A stretch of DNA of 64,000 nucleotides from Streptomyces sp. APSN-46.1. GTDB taxonomy: Bacteria; Actinomycetota; Actinomycetes; Streptomycetales; Streptomycetaceae. Location: NCBI RefSeq assembly GCF_022815725.1, contig NZ_JALGRF010000001.1, positions 992,001-1,056,000 on the forward strand. Direction: 5' to 3'. Positions 1 through 9,189 of this stretch are shown piece by piece. The notes beneath the pieces are model-generated. The model was not told where the DNA came from and did no database searches. It saw only the letters and a program-made list of their open reading frames with translations. The position numbers and the translations under genes were made by a program. How positions within the stretch are numbered: position 1 is the stretch's first letter; each line of letters begins with the position of its first letter.

Positions 1-181
<181 letters not shown>

Positions 182-2905
182 TCAGATGAAGCGCCACAGG
201 TGGTCGGTGGTGCCGTTGTCGTCCCACAGGACGGTCTGGGCTCCCTGGGCGGTGGAGGCGCCGGAGACGCCGAGGACGCGGCCGCTGTTGGCGCACTGGA
301 TCCTGAAGGTGTCGCCGCCGCCGTGGCGCAGGCGCCACCGGTGGTCGGCGGTACCGTTGTCCGCCCACTGGACGATCCGGGCGCCGTTGGCGGTGCCGCC
401 GTTCTCCACGGCGAGGACCTTGCCGCTGTGGGAGTTGCGCAGGCGCAGGTAGCCGCCGGTGTCGAGGACGGCCGTCCAGAGATGGTCGGCGGTGCCGTTG
501 TCGTCCCACTGGATGGCGAGGCCGCCGTCGGCAGTGGACATGTCCTTCACGCCGAGGACCCGCCCGCTGGCGACGTTCTGGATGCGCCTGGCACCGTCGG
601 GGACGAACTGCCATTGGCCGGAGGGGGCGCCGGTGTCGGGTACCTGTACGGCTGCGGCGCCGTTGGCGGTGGAGCCGCCTTCGATGCCGAGCAGCTTGCC
701 GGTGTGGACGTTCTGAAGCTCGTGGTAGCCGCTGCCGGCGTCCACGACGGTCCACCGGTGGTCGGCGGTGCCGGTGTCGGCCCACTGGAGGATCGGGGTG
801 TTGTCGGCGGTGGACATGTCCTTCACGCCGAGGACCTTGCCGCTGTGGAGGTTGCGCAGCCGTAGTGCGGTGCCGTCGACGATGAGGGCCCAGTCGTGGT
901 CGGCTGTGCCGGTGTCGGCCCACTGCAGGGCGAGGCCGCCGTCGGCGGTGGACATGTCCCGTATGCCGAGGACGAGTCCGCTGGCCGCGTTGACGAGACG
1001 GAAGCCGGGACCGTCGGTCCGCCAGTAGACGGTGTAGTTGAAGCCCTGGGCGTCGTGGAACGGGGCGAGGTCGATCTTCGTGCCGTTGGCGGTGGCCGTG
1101 AAGACGAGGGCGGTGCTGCTGGTTCGGGTGATCGAGGAGGGGTCCAGGGCCGGGAGGGAGGACGGTGTGGCGCTGCCGTAGTTGCCGGCGAGGACGGCGG
1201 GGCCGTAGGTGATCGCCGCGACAGCGGGGTTGTCGTTGGCGGCCTGGAGGGCCACCCGCATGGGGAGCTTCAGGGTGACCGTGTCGCCCGACGCCCAGGA
1301 CCGGGTGAGGGTGGCGTAGGTGCCCGGGTTGGCCGTGACGGTCTGGGCGACGCCGTTGACGCTGACGGTGGCGCCCGAGGTCCATGCGGGGATGCGGACG
1401 CGCATCGACCAGGTCCCGCCGACGCTGCCGGTGACCTTGAGCGTCGTGGTGTCGCCGGCCGGGTAGGAGGTGGTCTGGGTGATCGTGATGCCTCGCTGGG
1501 TCCAGTGCAGGACGGAGGGGAGGAACAGGTTCACCGTGAGGGTGGTGCCGTCGTGGAAGTAGATGGAGTCCATCAGCTTGGTGTTGGACTCGACGCCCGT
1601 TCCCTGGCAGCACCAGAACGTGCCGTAGTCGGTGCTCCAGGTACCGCCGCCCCACGCCGGGCCCACGCCGCGGCGGCCGCCCGGGTTGAGGGGGGTGAAG
1701 TAGGTGACGTGTCCGTGCGGGTCGGCCGGGTTCTGGGCGCCGATGACATGGTTGAGCAGCGCCTTCTCGTAGAAGTCGAAGTACGACGCCCGGCCGGGGT
1801 CCAGCTGCCACAGTTCCCGGGTCAGCTTGAGCATGTTGTAGGAGTTGCAGAGCTCGCAGGTGTCGCGGACGAGGAAGCCGGAGATGGCGTTCGGGGCCCG
1901 GAAGTGTTCCGCCTGGCTGTTGCCGCCGATGGCATAGGTGTGCGAGGTGGTGCACATCGTCCATGCGTTGGCGGCGATGTCGCGGTAGCGGGTCGTCCCG
2001 GTGGCCTTGTACTCGCGGACGGCTCCGATCCACTTGGGTACCTGCGTGTTGGCGTGCAGGCCGCCCAGCTGGTCCTGGTTCGCAGCCAGGGGGTCGAAGA
2101 CCGCGGCATGGTCGAACCGCTGGGCGGTGGTCAGCCAGCGTGCGTCGCCGGTCTGTTGGTAGACGTCGGCCAGCACCTCGTTCATGCCGCCGAACTCGAC
2201 GCCCAACGACGACTGCATCGTGCTGCGGCTGAGCGGGGCGGTGCGTCGGTCGACCCAGCCGGCGAGCGCGAGGAGCACGTCGCGGGCCTGTGTGTTGCCG
2301 ATGAGGCGCCACACGTCGAGCAGACCGGCCATGGTCTTGTGGATGCAGTAGTACGGGACGTTGCCGTTGTTCAGCGTGCCTGCTTCGAGGCTGGTGAAGT
2401 CGTTCTCGGGGAAGCCCGAGAGGTAGCCGGCGGAGAAGCCCGCGGTGGAGTTGTTGGCCTGGCACTTGGCGAGTTCGGCCACCATGCGGTCGGCCTTGTC
2501 GCGGCAGATGGTGTCCCCGAGTGCGGCGTAGGCCTGGGCCCACGCCGTGAGGAAGTGGCCCTGCACGTGGGTGCGGAAGGGGAACGCCGGGTCGTCCCAG
2601 CCTCCGGTCGGGGCCGCCGCGTTGGTGGAGAGCCGGTGGTTGGCGCGGAAGTTGTACAGCAGGCGGTCGACGTCGACGAAGCGGAGGTAGGCCAGGGTGC
2701 GGTTCTGATTGTCGAGCCATCGGCTGCCGGTGAGCCGGACCTGCCCCAGGTCGAACGGGAACGTCGACACTCCGACGTCGGACCTGACCGGGAATGTCTC
2801 CGCCGCGGCGGAGGCGAATCCGAGGACGGGGCCGGCAGCCGCGGACACGGCCGCGACGCCGGTCGCCTTGATCATGGCTCGGCGGCTGAAGGGGTGAGCC
2901 GGCAT
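182..2905 (-). CDS. Secreted GH127 beta-L-arabinofuranosidase with two RICIN domains
   Basis: This 907-residue protein opens with a twin-arginine signal (SRRAMIK) and is predicted to be exported folded. Residues about 45-625 match the GH127/DUF1680 family, which releases beta-L-arabinofuranose from plant glycans and extensin-type glycoproteins. The family's Glu/Cys centre is visible: E351 and C353 in CELC, and C432-C433 in FWCCQGTG. Residues about 635-907 hold six QxW-type repeats, i.e. two beta-trefoil RICIN/CBM13 lectins. I chose the ATG at 2905 because GGAG lies 6 nt upstream; another ATG at 2917 lacks such a site. The gene sits 235 bp behind a promoter/operator shared in design with the ChvE-type importer, which suggests arabinose control. 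The six lectin repeats are very alike at the DNA level and could recombine. Confidence 0.88.
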   Translation of the reverse strand: MPAHPFSRRAMIKATGVAAVSAAAGPVLGFASAAAETFPVRSDVGVSTFPFDLGQVRLTGSRWLDNQNRTLAYLRFVDVDRLLYNFRANHRLSTNAAAPTGGWDDPAFPFRTHVQGHFLTAWAQAYAALGDTICRDKADRMVAELAKCQANNSTAGFSAGYLSGFPENDFTSLEAGTLNNGNVPYYCIHKTMAGLLDVWRLIGNTQARDVLLALAGWVDRRTAPLSRSTMQSSLGVEFGGMNEVLADVYQQTGDARWLTTAQRFDHAAVFDPLAANQDQLGGLHANTQVPKWIGAVREYKATGTTRYRDIAANAWTMCTTSHTYAIGGNSQAEHFRAPNAISGFLVRDTCELCNSYNMLKLTRELWQLDPGRASYFDFYEKALLNHVIGAQNPADPHGHVTYFTPLNPGGRRGVGPAWGGGTWSTDYGTFWCCQGTGVESNTKLMDSIYFHDGTTLTVNLFLPSVLHWTQRGITITQTTSYPAGDTTTLKVTGSVGGTWSMRVRIPAWTSGATVSVNGVAQTVTANPGTYATLTRSWASGDTVTLKLPMRVALQAANDNPAVAAITYGPAVLAGNYGSATPSSLPALDPSSITRTSSTALVFTATANGTKIDLAPFHDAQGFNYTVYWRTDGPGFRLVNAASGLVLGIRDMSTADGGLALQWADTGTADHDWALIVDGTALRLRNLHSGKVLGVKDMSTADNTPILQWADTGTADHRWTVVDAGSGYHELQNVHTGKLLGIEGGSTANGAAAVQVPDTGAPSGQWQFVPDGARRIQNVASGRVLGVKDMSTADGGLAIQWDDNGTADHLWTAVLDTGGYLRLRNSHSGKVLAVENGGTANGARIVQWADNGTADHRWRLRHGGGDTFRIQCANSGRVLGVSGASTAQGAQTVLWDDNGTTDHLWRFI

Positions 2906-2917
2906 GGCGAACTCCAT

Positions 2918-3387
2918 GGTCCGTAAGAGAAGAAGTCGGGGTCGGGGGTGTGGTCGCGTCACGTCGATGCGTCCCCCGGCGGTCATGTCCCTGCTGGGGG
3001 GACGGGGCCGGTGGTGACAGGCGTCAGGGAGTACGGCGGCCAAGGGATCGGCGCACACGGCGTGTTGGGCTTCGACCGGCTGCCGCAAGGGGTGGTCGCC
3101 GGCCCGGGGGATTCGGTGCGGCACCCGCCTGTCGCACGAGTGTTAACGCTCACAATTAGCGTGTCAATACTTTCGACGGCAGTGCCGGCAAAGCCGTCCC
3201 CGCACCGTGCGCACCTGCTCCGCTCCCCTCGGACGGCAGCCTGCGCGAAAGGCGCCGGTCACGTGGTGTTCGCCACCCTGATACGAACCGTGACCGTGGC
3301 GCGCGCCAGACGGAGCGCACCTAGGCTGGAAACAGCCGCTGGACACTGGTCCTGGCGAGCACCGCTGTCCGGACGGAGGCGTGGCGC
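2918..3387. other. Intergenic region between GH127 and the PP2C regulator
   Basis: This 470-base divergent spacer holds the GH127 promoter/operator at 3140-3167 and the ribosome binding site of the rightward regulator (GGAGG at 3375-3379). The roughly 235 bases between the GH127 -10 and its start are an unusually long leader. I see no convincing small gene or riboswitch there. Confidence 0.5.
3138..3169 (-). promoter_or_regulatory. Promoter with overlapping GTGAGCGTTAACAC operator (GH127)
   Basis: On the reverse strand TTGACA (3167-3162) is followed by a 16-nt spacer and TAACAC (3145-3140). The -10 and the end of the spacer form GTGAGCGTTAACAC. The same hexamer spacing and the identical 14-mer occur at 53005-53032. 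The imperfect palindrome around GTTAAC is typical of LacI-family operators placed over a -10 box. The regulator itself is not in this window. Confidence 0.65.
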
Positions 3388-5804
3388 GTGGAGATGGCTG
3401 CCGAGCGGGATGCCCCGACTGCCTCCGTCGTGGTCGACCCGGACGGCATCGTGAGCGGCTGGGGCGAAGGCGGGCGGCTGCTCCTGGGCTGGACGGCGGA
3501 GGAGACCGTGGGACGGCCCGTGACCGACCTGCTGGTCGATCGCCCACCCAGCTCCCCCGGGAACCACGATATCGGTTCCGACCTGACGGGAGTCGTCCCG
3601 CTGCGCCACCGGGACGGTTCCACGGTGGACGCCGTGCTGACGGCCCATCCGCTGCGCGGCGCGGACGGCCGTGCGCTGGGCCACGTGGTGACCGCCCAGC
3701 CGTGGGGGCGCCGCCCGGTGATCGCCGACCGGGCCTTCGAGCAGTGCCCCTTCGCTCTGGGCGTCTACGACCCTGAGCTGAGGTTCCTGTGGGTCAACGC
3801 CTCCGCGTGCCGGGTGATGGCGCACTCCGAGGAGCAGGTGCTCGGTGAGAAGTACCGCGAGCTGTTCCCCGAACTGGACGACATGGCCTACACCGGCCGG
3901 CTCTCCGAGGTGGCGAGGACGGGCGAGCCCGCACGTCTCATCACCGTCTTCCGCCCGCTCGGCAGCAACTACGCCAACGCCTGGGCCACCAGCATGTGGC
4001 CCGTCCGAGATGCCGAGGGCAGGGTCCGCGCCGTCGCCAACTGGGGATTCGACATGAGCGCCGAGTACTGGGCTCGGCAACGCCTGCTCATCCTCAACAA
4101 GGCCGGCGGCGGCATCGGCCGGACACTCGACGTGATCGGTACTGCCCAGAACTGGCCAGGGCCCCGGTGCCGGGATTTGCCGACCTCGTCAGCGTCGATC
4201 TCTTCGAGGAGGTGCTGCGCGGAGAGGAACCGCCCTCCGCGTCCGCGTTCGCCCCGGGCGAGACCATCACGCTCAGCCGTGCCGCCCAGCACAGCGCGAA
4301 GGAGGACACCGACCGGGCGCCCGGGCCCACGACGGCGATCAGCCACACCCCCGGTTCCGTCGCCGCCCGCTGCATGGCCACCGGCAGGTCCATGGTTGAG
4401 CTCGCCGCCGAGCCGGGCCAGGGCGGCGAATGGGCCTTCGGGCCCGGGCTCGCCGCCGACCCGGCCCACTGGCCGCCGGGCAACCCGGTGATCGACGGGG
4501 CCATCGCCGCGGACGGGCTGACCGGCCGGATCACCGTGCCGCTCCGGGCGCGCGGCGCGCTGCTCGGCGTCGTCGCCTTCACCCGCCGCGACCGGCCCGA
4601 GGCCTTCACCGCCGACGACCTGATCCTCGCCGAAGAGCTGACCGCCAAGGCGTCGGTCGCCGTCGACAACGCCCGCCGGTACTCGCGCGAGCGCACCACG
4701 GCGCTGACCCTGCAGCGCAGCCTGCTGCCGCAGCGACTGCCGAGGCAGGAGGCGATCGAGGTGGCATCCCGCTACCTGCCCGCCGGGACCGGCGCGGAAG
4801 TGGGCGGTGACTGGTTCGACGTCATTCCGCTGTCCGGCGCCCGGGTCGCCCTGGTCGTCGGCGATGTCGTCGGCCACGGCCTGCACGCCTCGGCCAGCAT
4901 GGGCCGACTGCGTACGGCGGTCCGTACCCTCGCCGACGTCGACCTGCCGCCGGACGAGCTGCTGACCCACCTGGACGACCTGGTCCTCCACCTTTCCAGC
5001 GATCTTCAGCCCGCCGGCGAGTTCGAGGCGACCGGCGAGTTCGGGGCGACCTGCCTGTACGCGGTCTACGACCCGGTCTCGCGCCGCTTCACGCTGGCGA
5101 GCGCCGGCCATCCGCTGCCTCTGATCATCTCCCCGGACGGCACCGTGACCCCGGTACTCGCACAGCCGGGACCGCCGCTCGGCCTCGGTGGGCTGTCTTT
5201 CGAGGCCACCGAGCTCGAACTGCCCGAGGGCAGCCTGCTCGCCCTCTACACCGACGGCCTGGTGGAAAGCCGCGAGCGCGACGTCGACCAGGGGATCGCC
5301 GAACTGCAGCGGGTCCTGAACCACTCGGCCACCTCACTTGAGGCCCTGTGCGACACGGTGATGGACGCCATGCTCCCCGAACACCGCACCGACGACGCCG
5401 CCCTGCTGCTCGCTCGCACTCACGCGCTGGACCCCCACCACGTCGCCGACTGGGAGGTCGAGCCCGACCCCTCGCAGGTGCCGCGCGCCAGGAAGTTCGC
5501 CGTCGACCAAGTGGACGCCTGGGGCATGGAGGAGGCGTCGTTCGTCACCGAACTGGTCGTCAGCGAGCTGGTCACCAACGCCATCAGATACGGCGAGCCG
5601 CCGATCAGGCTGCGGCTGATTCGCGATACTTCCCTGATCTGCGAGGTCTCCGACGCGAGCAACACCGCTCCGCACCTGCGCCGGGCCCGAGACTTCGACG
5701 AGGGCGGCCGGGGCCTGTTGCTCGTCGCCCAGCTCACCCAGGGGTGGGGCACCCGGCAGACCACCAGCGGCAAGACGATCTGGTGCGCGCAGGCCCTCCC
5801 CTAG
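3388..5804 (+). pseudogene. PAS-GAF-PP2C phosphatase with HATPase domain, frameshifted
   Basis: The GTG at 3388 follows GGAGG by 8 nt. The product would be an RsbU/SpoIIE-type multidomain regulator of about 805 residues. It has two PAS domains (about 10-90 and 115-230, ending FDMSAEYWARQRL), a GAF domain, a PP2C_SIG phosphatase (GGDWFDVIPLSGARVALVVGDVVGHG), and a C-terminal RsbW-like ATPase (ELVTNAIRYGEPP, DEGGRGLLLVAQL). Such proteins act in partner-switching control of sigma factors. The frame is broken after base 4149: CAGAACTGGCC is read where the family sequence (ELARA-VPGFADLV) calls for CAGGAACTGGCC, so one G appears missing. Everything either side is intact, so this is either a very recent mutation or a sequencing error. 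It stands alone and converges with the CE2 gene 10 nt away. Confidence 0.82.
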
Positions 5805-5813
5805 GTCGTGTCG

Positions 5814-6896
5814 TCACCAGCCTGTCGGGAGACCGGCGATGAACGAGGTGAGCCGGTCGGCGATGAGCCGGTCGTCGTGGGCCGAGTAGTGCCAGTCGCA
5901 GCCGAGGAAGTCCAGGCCCGAGTCGTCGAGGGACCAGTAGCGGACCCCGTTGTCACCGGCGTCGTTGCGTGCCTTGACCACCTGCTGGACATGGCCGGCG
6001 TACTGGCCGGCGCCGACTGCCACGATGGTCGTCCCGGTCCCGTAGCGCGTACGCAGCTTCTGGAGGAAGTCGTCGTAGGCGCCGCGGTAGCCGGCCGCGA
6101 GGCTCTCGGGCGTCCACGGCTCACCGGGGTTGACGGCAGTCGAGAAGTCGTTCGTGCCGAGGTTGACCACCACGAGCTGAGGGCGCCAGGTGCCCGGGTT
6201 CTGCCAGACGTCGCCGGACACGCTCAACAGGGCGCGGTCGTAGAAGGTCCGGTACGTGACATCCGACGAGCCTCCGTTGTAGTTGCGCACCATGCCGAGG
6301 CCCGAATAGCCATGGAGCTGGTAGTCGGCATTCAGTTGCCGGGCGGTGAGGGCGCCGTAGCTCACATCAGAGTTGGTGCTCCGTTTGACCTGGTCCCAGG
6401 TGCAGGTGCGGGAGGTCGAGAGGTTGCCGTAGCCCACCGTGAGGGAGTCGCCGATGAACTCGATCTGACGGCTGCGGGCCGTCGGTTTGCTCAGTACGGC
6501 ACCGCCGGGCGCGGCCAAGAAGCCCCCGAACGTACTGGTGTCGCCCGGGCTGTCGTTGCGCTTGACGAGCCGGACGGCGTGCTCACGGTCCTGCAGCCCG
6601 TTGATCCAGTGCGTGGTGTTGCCGGGCGTGACGAGCGTGGCGACAGTAGCTCCGTCGACCTGGACGTCGTAATCGGCCGCCGAGTCGTTGAGCACGATCC
6701 CCACGCCGGTGCCCCTGACGCGGCCCTCGAAGTACACGCCGGGCCAGCTGTACTGCACCGTGTTCCCGGCGTCCTTGACCCGCCCGGCGGTGTGCACCTG
6801 CGCCAGCACTCCCGACGCGCGGACGAGTTGCCACTGCTGGTTGGCCCCGCCCCAGTCGGTGAACTGCACGACCTTCGCGCCGTCCGCGGTGGAGGC
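5814..6896 (-). pseudogene. CE2-type acetylesterase with partial RICIN, 5' end lost
   Basis: The surviving reverse-strand reading starts inside a RICIN repeat (TADGAKVVQFTDWGGANQQWQLV). It continues with a beta-sandwich (YSWPGVYFEGRVRGTG) and an SGNH hydrolase domain containing GDSLTVGYGN, VVNLGTNDFS and a late DWHYSAHDD. This order, jelly-roll then SGNH, is that of carbohydrate esterase family 2, which deacetylates xylan, glucomannan and related glycans. Signal peptide, start codon and the first RICIN repeats are missing. At 6890-6900 the sequence switches to the equally truncated GH62 gene on the other strand. The open frame does run on antisense to GH62, but that extension has no homology. 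I treat it as non-functional unless the junction is an assembly error. Confidence 0.75.
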
Positions 6897-7856
6897 GCGC
6901 TGCCGTCGACGTTCCGGTGGTCCTCCAGCGGCATCCTGGCCGGCCCGAAGCCGGACGCCCAGCACCCGGACGTAGCGGCGATCAAGGACTTCTCGATCGT
7001 GCGGCACAACAACCAGTGGCTGACCTTCGCGACCACCGCCAGCCCGTCCGGCTGGGGTCTGGCGCAGTTCAACTTCAGCGACTGGTCCCAGGCCGCCTCC
7101 GCGCCGCACACCTACCTCGACACCTCGCCCATGGGCGCCGGCTACCGGGCCGCGCCCCAGGTGTTCTACTTCGCGCCGCAGAACCTCTGGTACATGGTCT
7201 ACCAGACCGGTCCGCCCACGTACTCCACCAGCACAAACCCGGCCGACCCGCACTCGTGGTCCGCGCCCCGCCTCCTCATGTCCGAGGAGCCGCAGATCGT
7301 CAAGGACAACAAGGGCAAGGGCACCTGGATCGACTTCTGGGTCATCTGCGACACCACCGACTGCCACCTGTTCTTCAGTGACGACAACGGGCACATCTAC
7401 CGCGCCCAGACCGGCCTGGCGAACTTCCCGAACGGCTTGGGGAACACCCAGATGGTGATGTCGGACACGAAGAACAACCTGTTCGAGGCGACCAACGTGT
7501 ACAAGGTCTCCGGCAGCAACCAGTACCTGCTGCTCCAGGAGGCCATCAGCAACACCTCGGGCCGGCGCTACTTCCGCTCCTTCACCTCGACCAGCCTCAC
7601 CGGCAGCTGGACCCCCCTGGCCGACACGGAGAACGAATCCTTCGCCGGCCGCGACAACGTCACCTTCCCGGGCGGGGTCTGGACCGAGGACTTCAGTCAC
7701 GGCGAGTTGGTCCGCGAGAGCAACGACCAGACCCTGACCATCAATCCGTGCCGGCTGCAGTACGTCTACCAGGGCATCGACCCCAAAACCGAGGCCGACT
7801 ACATCGACCTGCCCTGGCGGATGGGACTGCTCACCCAGACCAACTCCTCCTGCTGA
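6897..7856 (+). pseudogene. GH62 alpha-L-arabinofuranosidase, 5' end lost
   Basis: From ALPSTFRWSSSG to the TGA, about 319 residues match the complete catalytic domain of GH62, which removes arabinofuranosyl side chains from arabinoxylan and related glycans. Family acidic residues are present: D in AAIKDFSIV, D in GTWIDFWVICD, and the acid E in NNLFEATNVYKV. What is missing is the signal peptide and the N-terminal module (often CBM13) that normally precedes the ALPS linker. No start codon or ribosome binding site lies at the junction, so the domain is probably silent, although its reading frame is undamaged. It is head-to-head with the CE2 remnant. One deletion removing both 5' ends and the shared promoter region would explain both. 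Confidence 0.78.
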
Positions 7857-7899
7857 CCGCCCGAACCATCACCCATCACTCGCAGAAGAGGACGCCTGC

Positions 7900-9006
7900 A
7901 TGAGAAAGCCTTGGTTTCTACCACTTATCACTCTTGTCGCTGCCACGCTCGGGGTGGCAGCCGTTGGTGTGACCCCCGCCTCCGCCGCCTCGACCACGCC
8001 CTTGCGGGTCATGCCGTTGGGCGACTCGATCACCTGGGGTGTGGGGAGCAGTACAGGCAACGGCTACCGGGGTCCGTTGTGGGACAAGCTTGCGGGGGAC
8101 GGCCATCCGCTGGACTTCGTGGGCACGTTGCGGGGCGGTTCGATGTCCGACCCCGACAACGAAGGCCACTCCGGATACCGCATCGACCAGATCGCCGCAC
8201 TCGCCGACGCCTCGCTGACCCGCTACCGGCCCAACGTCGTGACGCTGGAGATCGGCACCAACGACCTCAACGGGAGCTACCAGCCCGCCACCGCCACCGC
8301 CCGGCTGAAGTCGCTGGTCAACCAGATCACCGCCGCCGCCCCCGACGCGACCGTCCTCGTGGCCTCCCTGGTCGTGTCCACCAGCGGCTCGGAGGAGCAG
8401 TACCGTGCCGCGTACAACCAGGCCATTCCCCAGATCGTGAGCGAGGCACAGGCCGCGGGCAAGCACGTCGCGTACGTGGACATGAGCAGCCTGACCACGG
8501 CCGACCTGGCCGACACCCTGCATCCCAACGACACCGGCTACCAGAAGATGGCAGACGCCTTCCACCGCGGCATCCAGGCCGCGGACGGCGCCGGGTGGCT
8601 GAGGAACCCGGCCCCCGCCGCCGCACGCGTGGAGTCCGGCGTCACCGGCAAGTGCCTGGATGTCAACGGCGCCGGCACGGCCGACGGAACCGCTGCCCAG
8701 ATCTGGGGCTGCGGCGGCGGCGCCAACCAGCTCTGGTCCGCCTACACCGACGGCACGCTGCGCTCCATGGGCAAGTGCCTCGACGCCGCCGGCGGGGGCA
8801 CCGCCAACGGCACCAAGGTGCAGATCTGGGCCTGCCACGGCGGCGCCAACCAGGTCTGGCAGCCCTACAACGGCGGCTACCGCAACCCCGCCTCCGGTCG
8901 CTGCCTCGACGATCCGGGCTTCTCCACGGCCGACGGCACGCAGCTCCACCTGTGGGACTGCCACGGCGGCTCCAACCAGAAGTGGACCGCTCTGACCGCC
9001 GGATGA
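7900..9006 (+). CDS. Secreted SGNH acetylxylan esterase (CE3-like) with RICIN domain
   Basis: The 368-residue product has a Sec signal (about 1-30, ending ASAAS) and a compact SGNH/GDSL hydrolase domain (35-230). Ser43 lies in MPLGDSITWG, Asn121 in IGTNDLN, and Asp205/His208 in DTLHPND. This arrangement fits carbohydrate esterase family 3, which removes O-acetyl groups from xylan-type polymers. Residues 243-368 form one RICIN/CBM13 trefoil of three repeats, each with a conserved Cys pair and a Q-x-W. An AGAGGA ribosome binding site precedes the ATG. It lies 43 bp behind the GH62 remnant in the same orientation and may once have been co-transcribed with it. It is intact, unlike its two left neighbours. 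Confidence 0.87.
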   Translation: MRKPWFLPLITLVAATLGVAAVGVTPASAASTTPLRVMPLGDSITWGVGSSTGNGYRGPLWDKLAGDGHPLDFVGTLRGGSMSDPDNEGHSGYRIDQIAALADASLTRYRPNVVTLEIGTNDLNGSYQPATATARLKSLVNQITAAAPDATVLVASLVVSTSGSEEQYRAAYNQAIPQIVSEAQAAGKHVAYVDMSSLTTADLADTLHPNDTGYQKMADAFHRGIQAADGAGWLRNPAPAAARVESGVTGKCLDVNGAGTADGTAAQIWGCGGGANQLWSAYTDGTLRSMGKCLDAAGGGTANGTKVQIWACHGGANQVWQPYNGGYRNPASGRCLDDPGFSTADGTQLHLWDCHGGSNQKWTALTAG

Positions 9007-9052
9007 CCCCCGCCGGTTCGCGCCTGCCCGCGGTGCGGCCGGACAAGCGGTG

Positions 9053-9066
9053 TCGAAGCGCTTCGC
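9053..9066. promoter_or_regulatory. LacI-type operator O1 upstream of GH42
   Basis: TCGAAGCGCTTCGC is a 13/14 match to the TCGAAGCGCTTCGA palindrome that recurs in this window. Its centre is 79 bp from the next copy, so the two may hold a repressor loop over the GH42 promoter. Confidence 0.75.
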
Positions 9067-9131
9067 TGATGGATTCCACCCGGTAGATGCCCTTGTTTCA
9101 CACGAAATTTGTCCGTTAACTTTGCCCCTAA

Positions 9132-9146
9132 GTGAAGCGCTTCGAC
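9132..9146. promoter_or_regulatory. LacI-type operator O2 upstream of GH42
   Basis: GTGAAGCGCTTCGAC has the same GAAGCGCTTC core and lies 44 bp before the GH42 start codon. This is where a bound repressor would block transcription initiation or early elongation. Confidence 0.75.
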
Positions 9147-9189
9147 ACTGCCGCAGCATGACTCGACTCTCCGTACCCGAGGAACCGTC

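Noticed and set aside
182..1000. Direct DNA repeats about 140 bp apart as a possible CRISPR-like or tandem array
   Set aside because: They encode the QxW repeats of two RICIN trefoils, and spacing and variation follow the codons.
896..2926. Long forward open frame of 676 codons opposite GH127
   Set aside because: It is antisense to a clear GH127-RICIN gene. Its composition is Gly/Val/Arg/Asp-rich without motifs, typical of high-GC shadow frames.
5808..7856. One continuous forward open frame across the CE2 antisense and GH62, as a 682-residue fusion
   Set aside because: Only the part after 6897 has homology. The first half is the complement of the CE2 gene and has no signal or domain.
9051..9150. 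CebR/CelR cellulose operator (TGGGAGCGCTCCCA)
   Set aside because: The core here is GAAGCGCTTC, consistently different from the CebR box at the outer positions. I found no true CebR box in the regulatory spacers examined.
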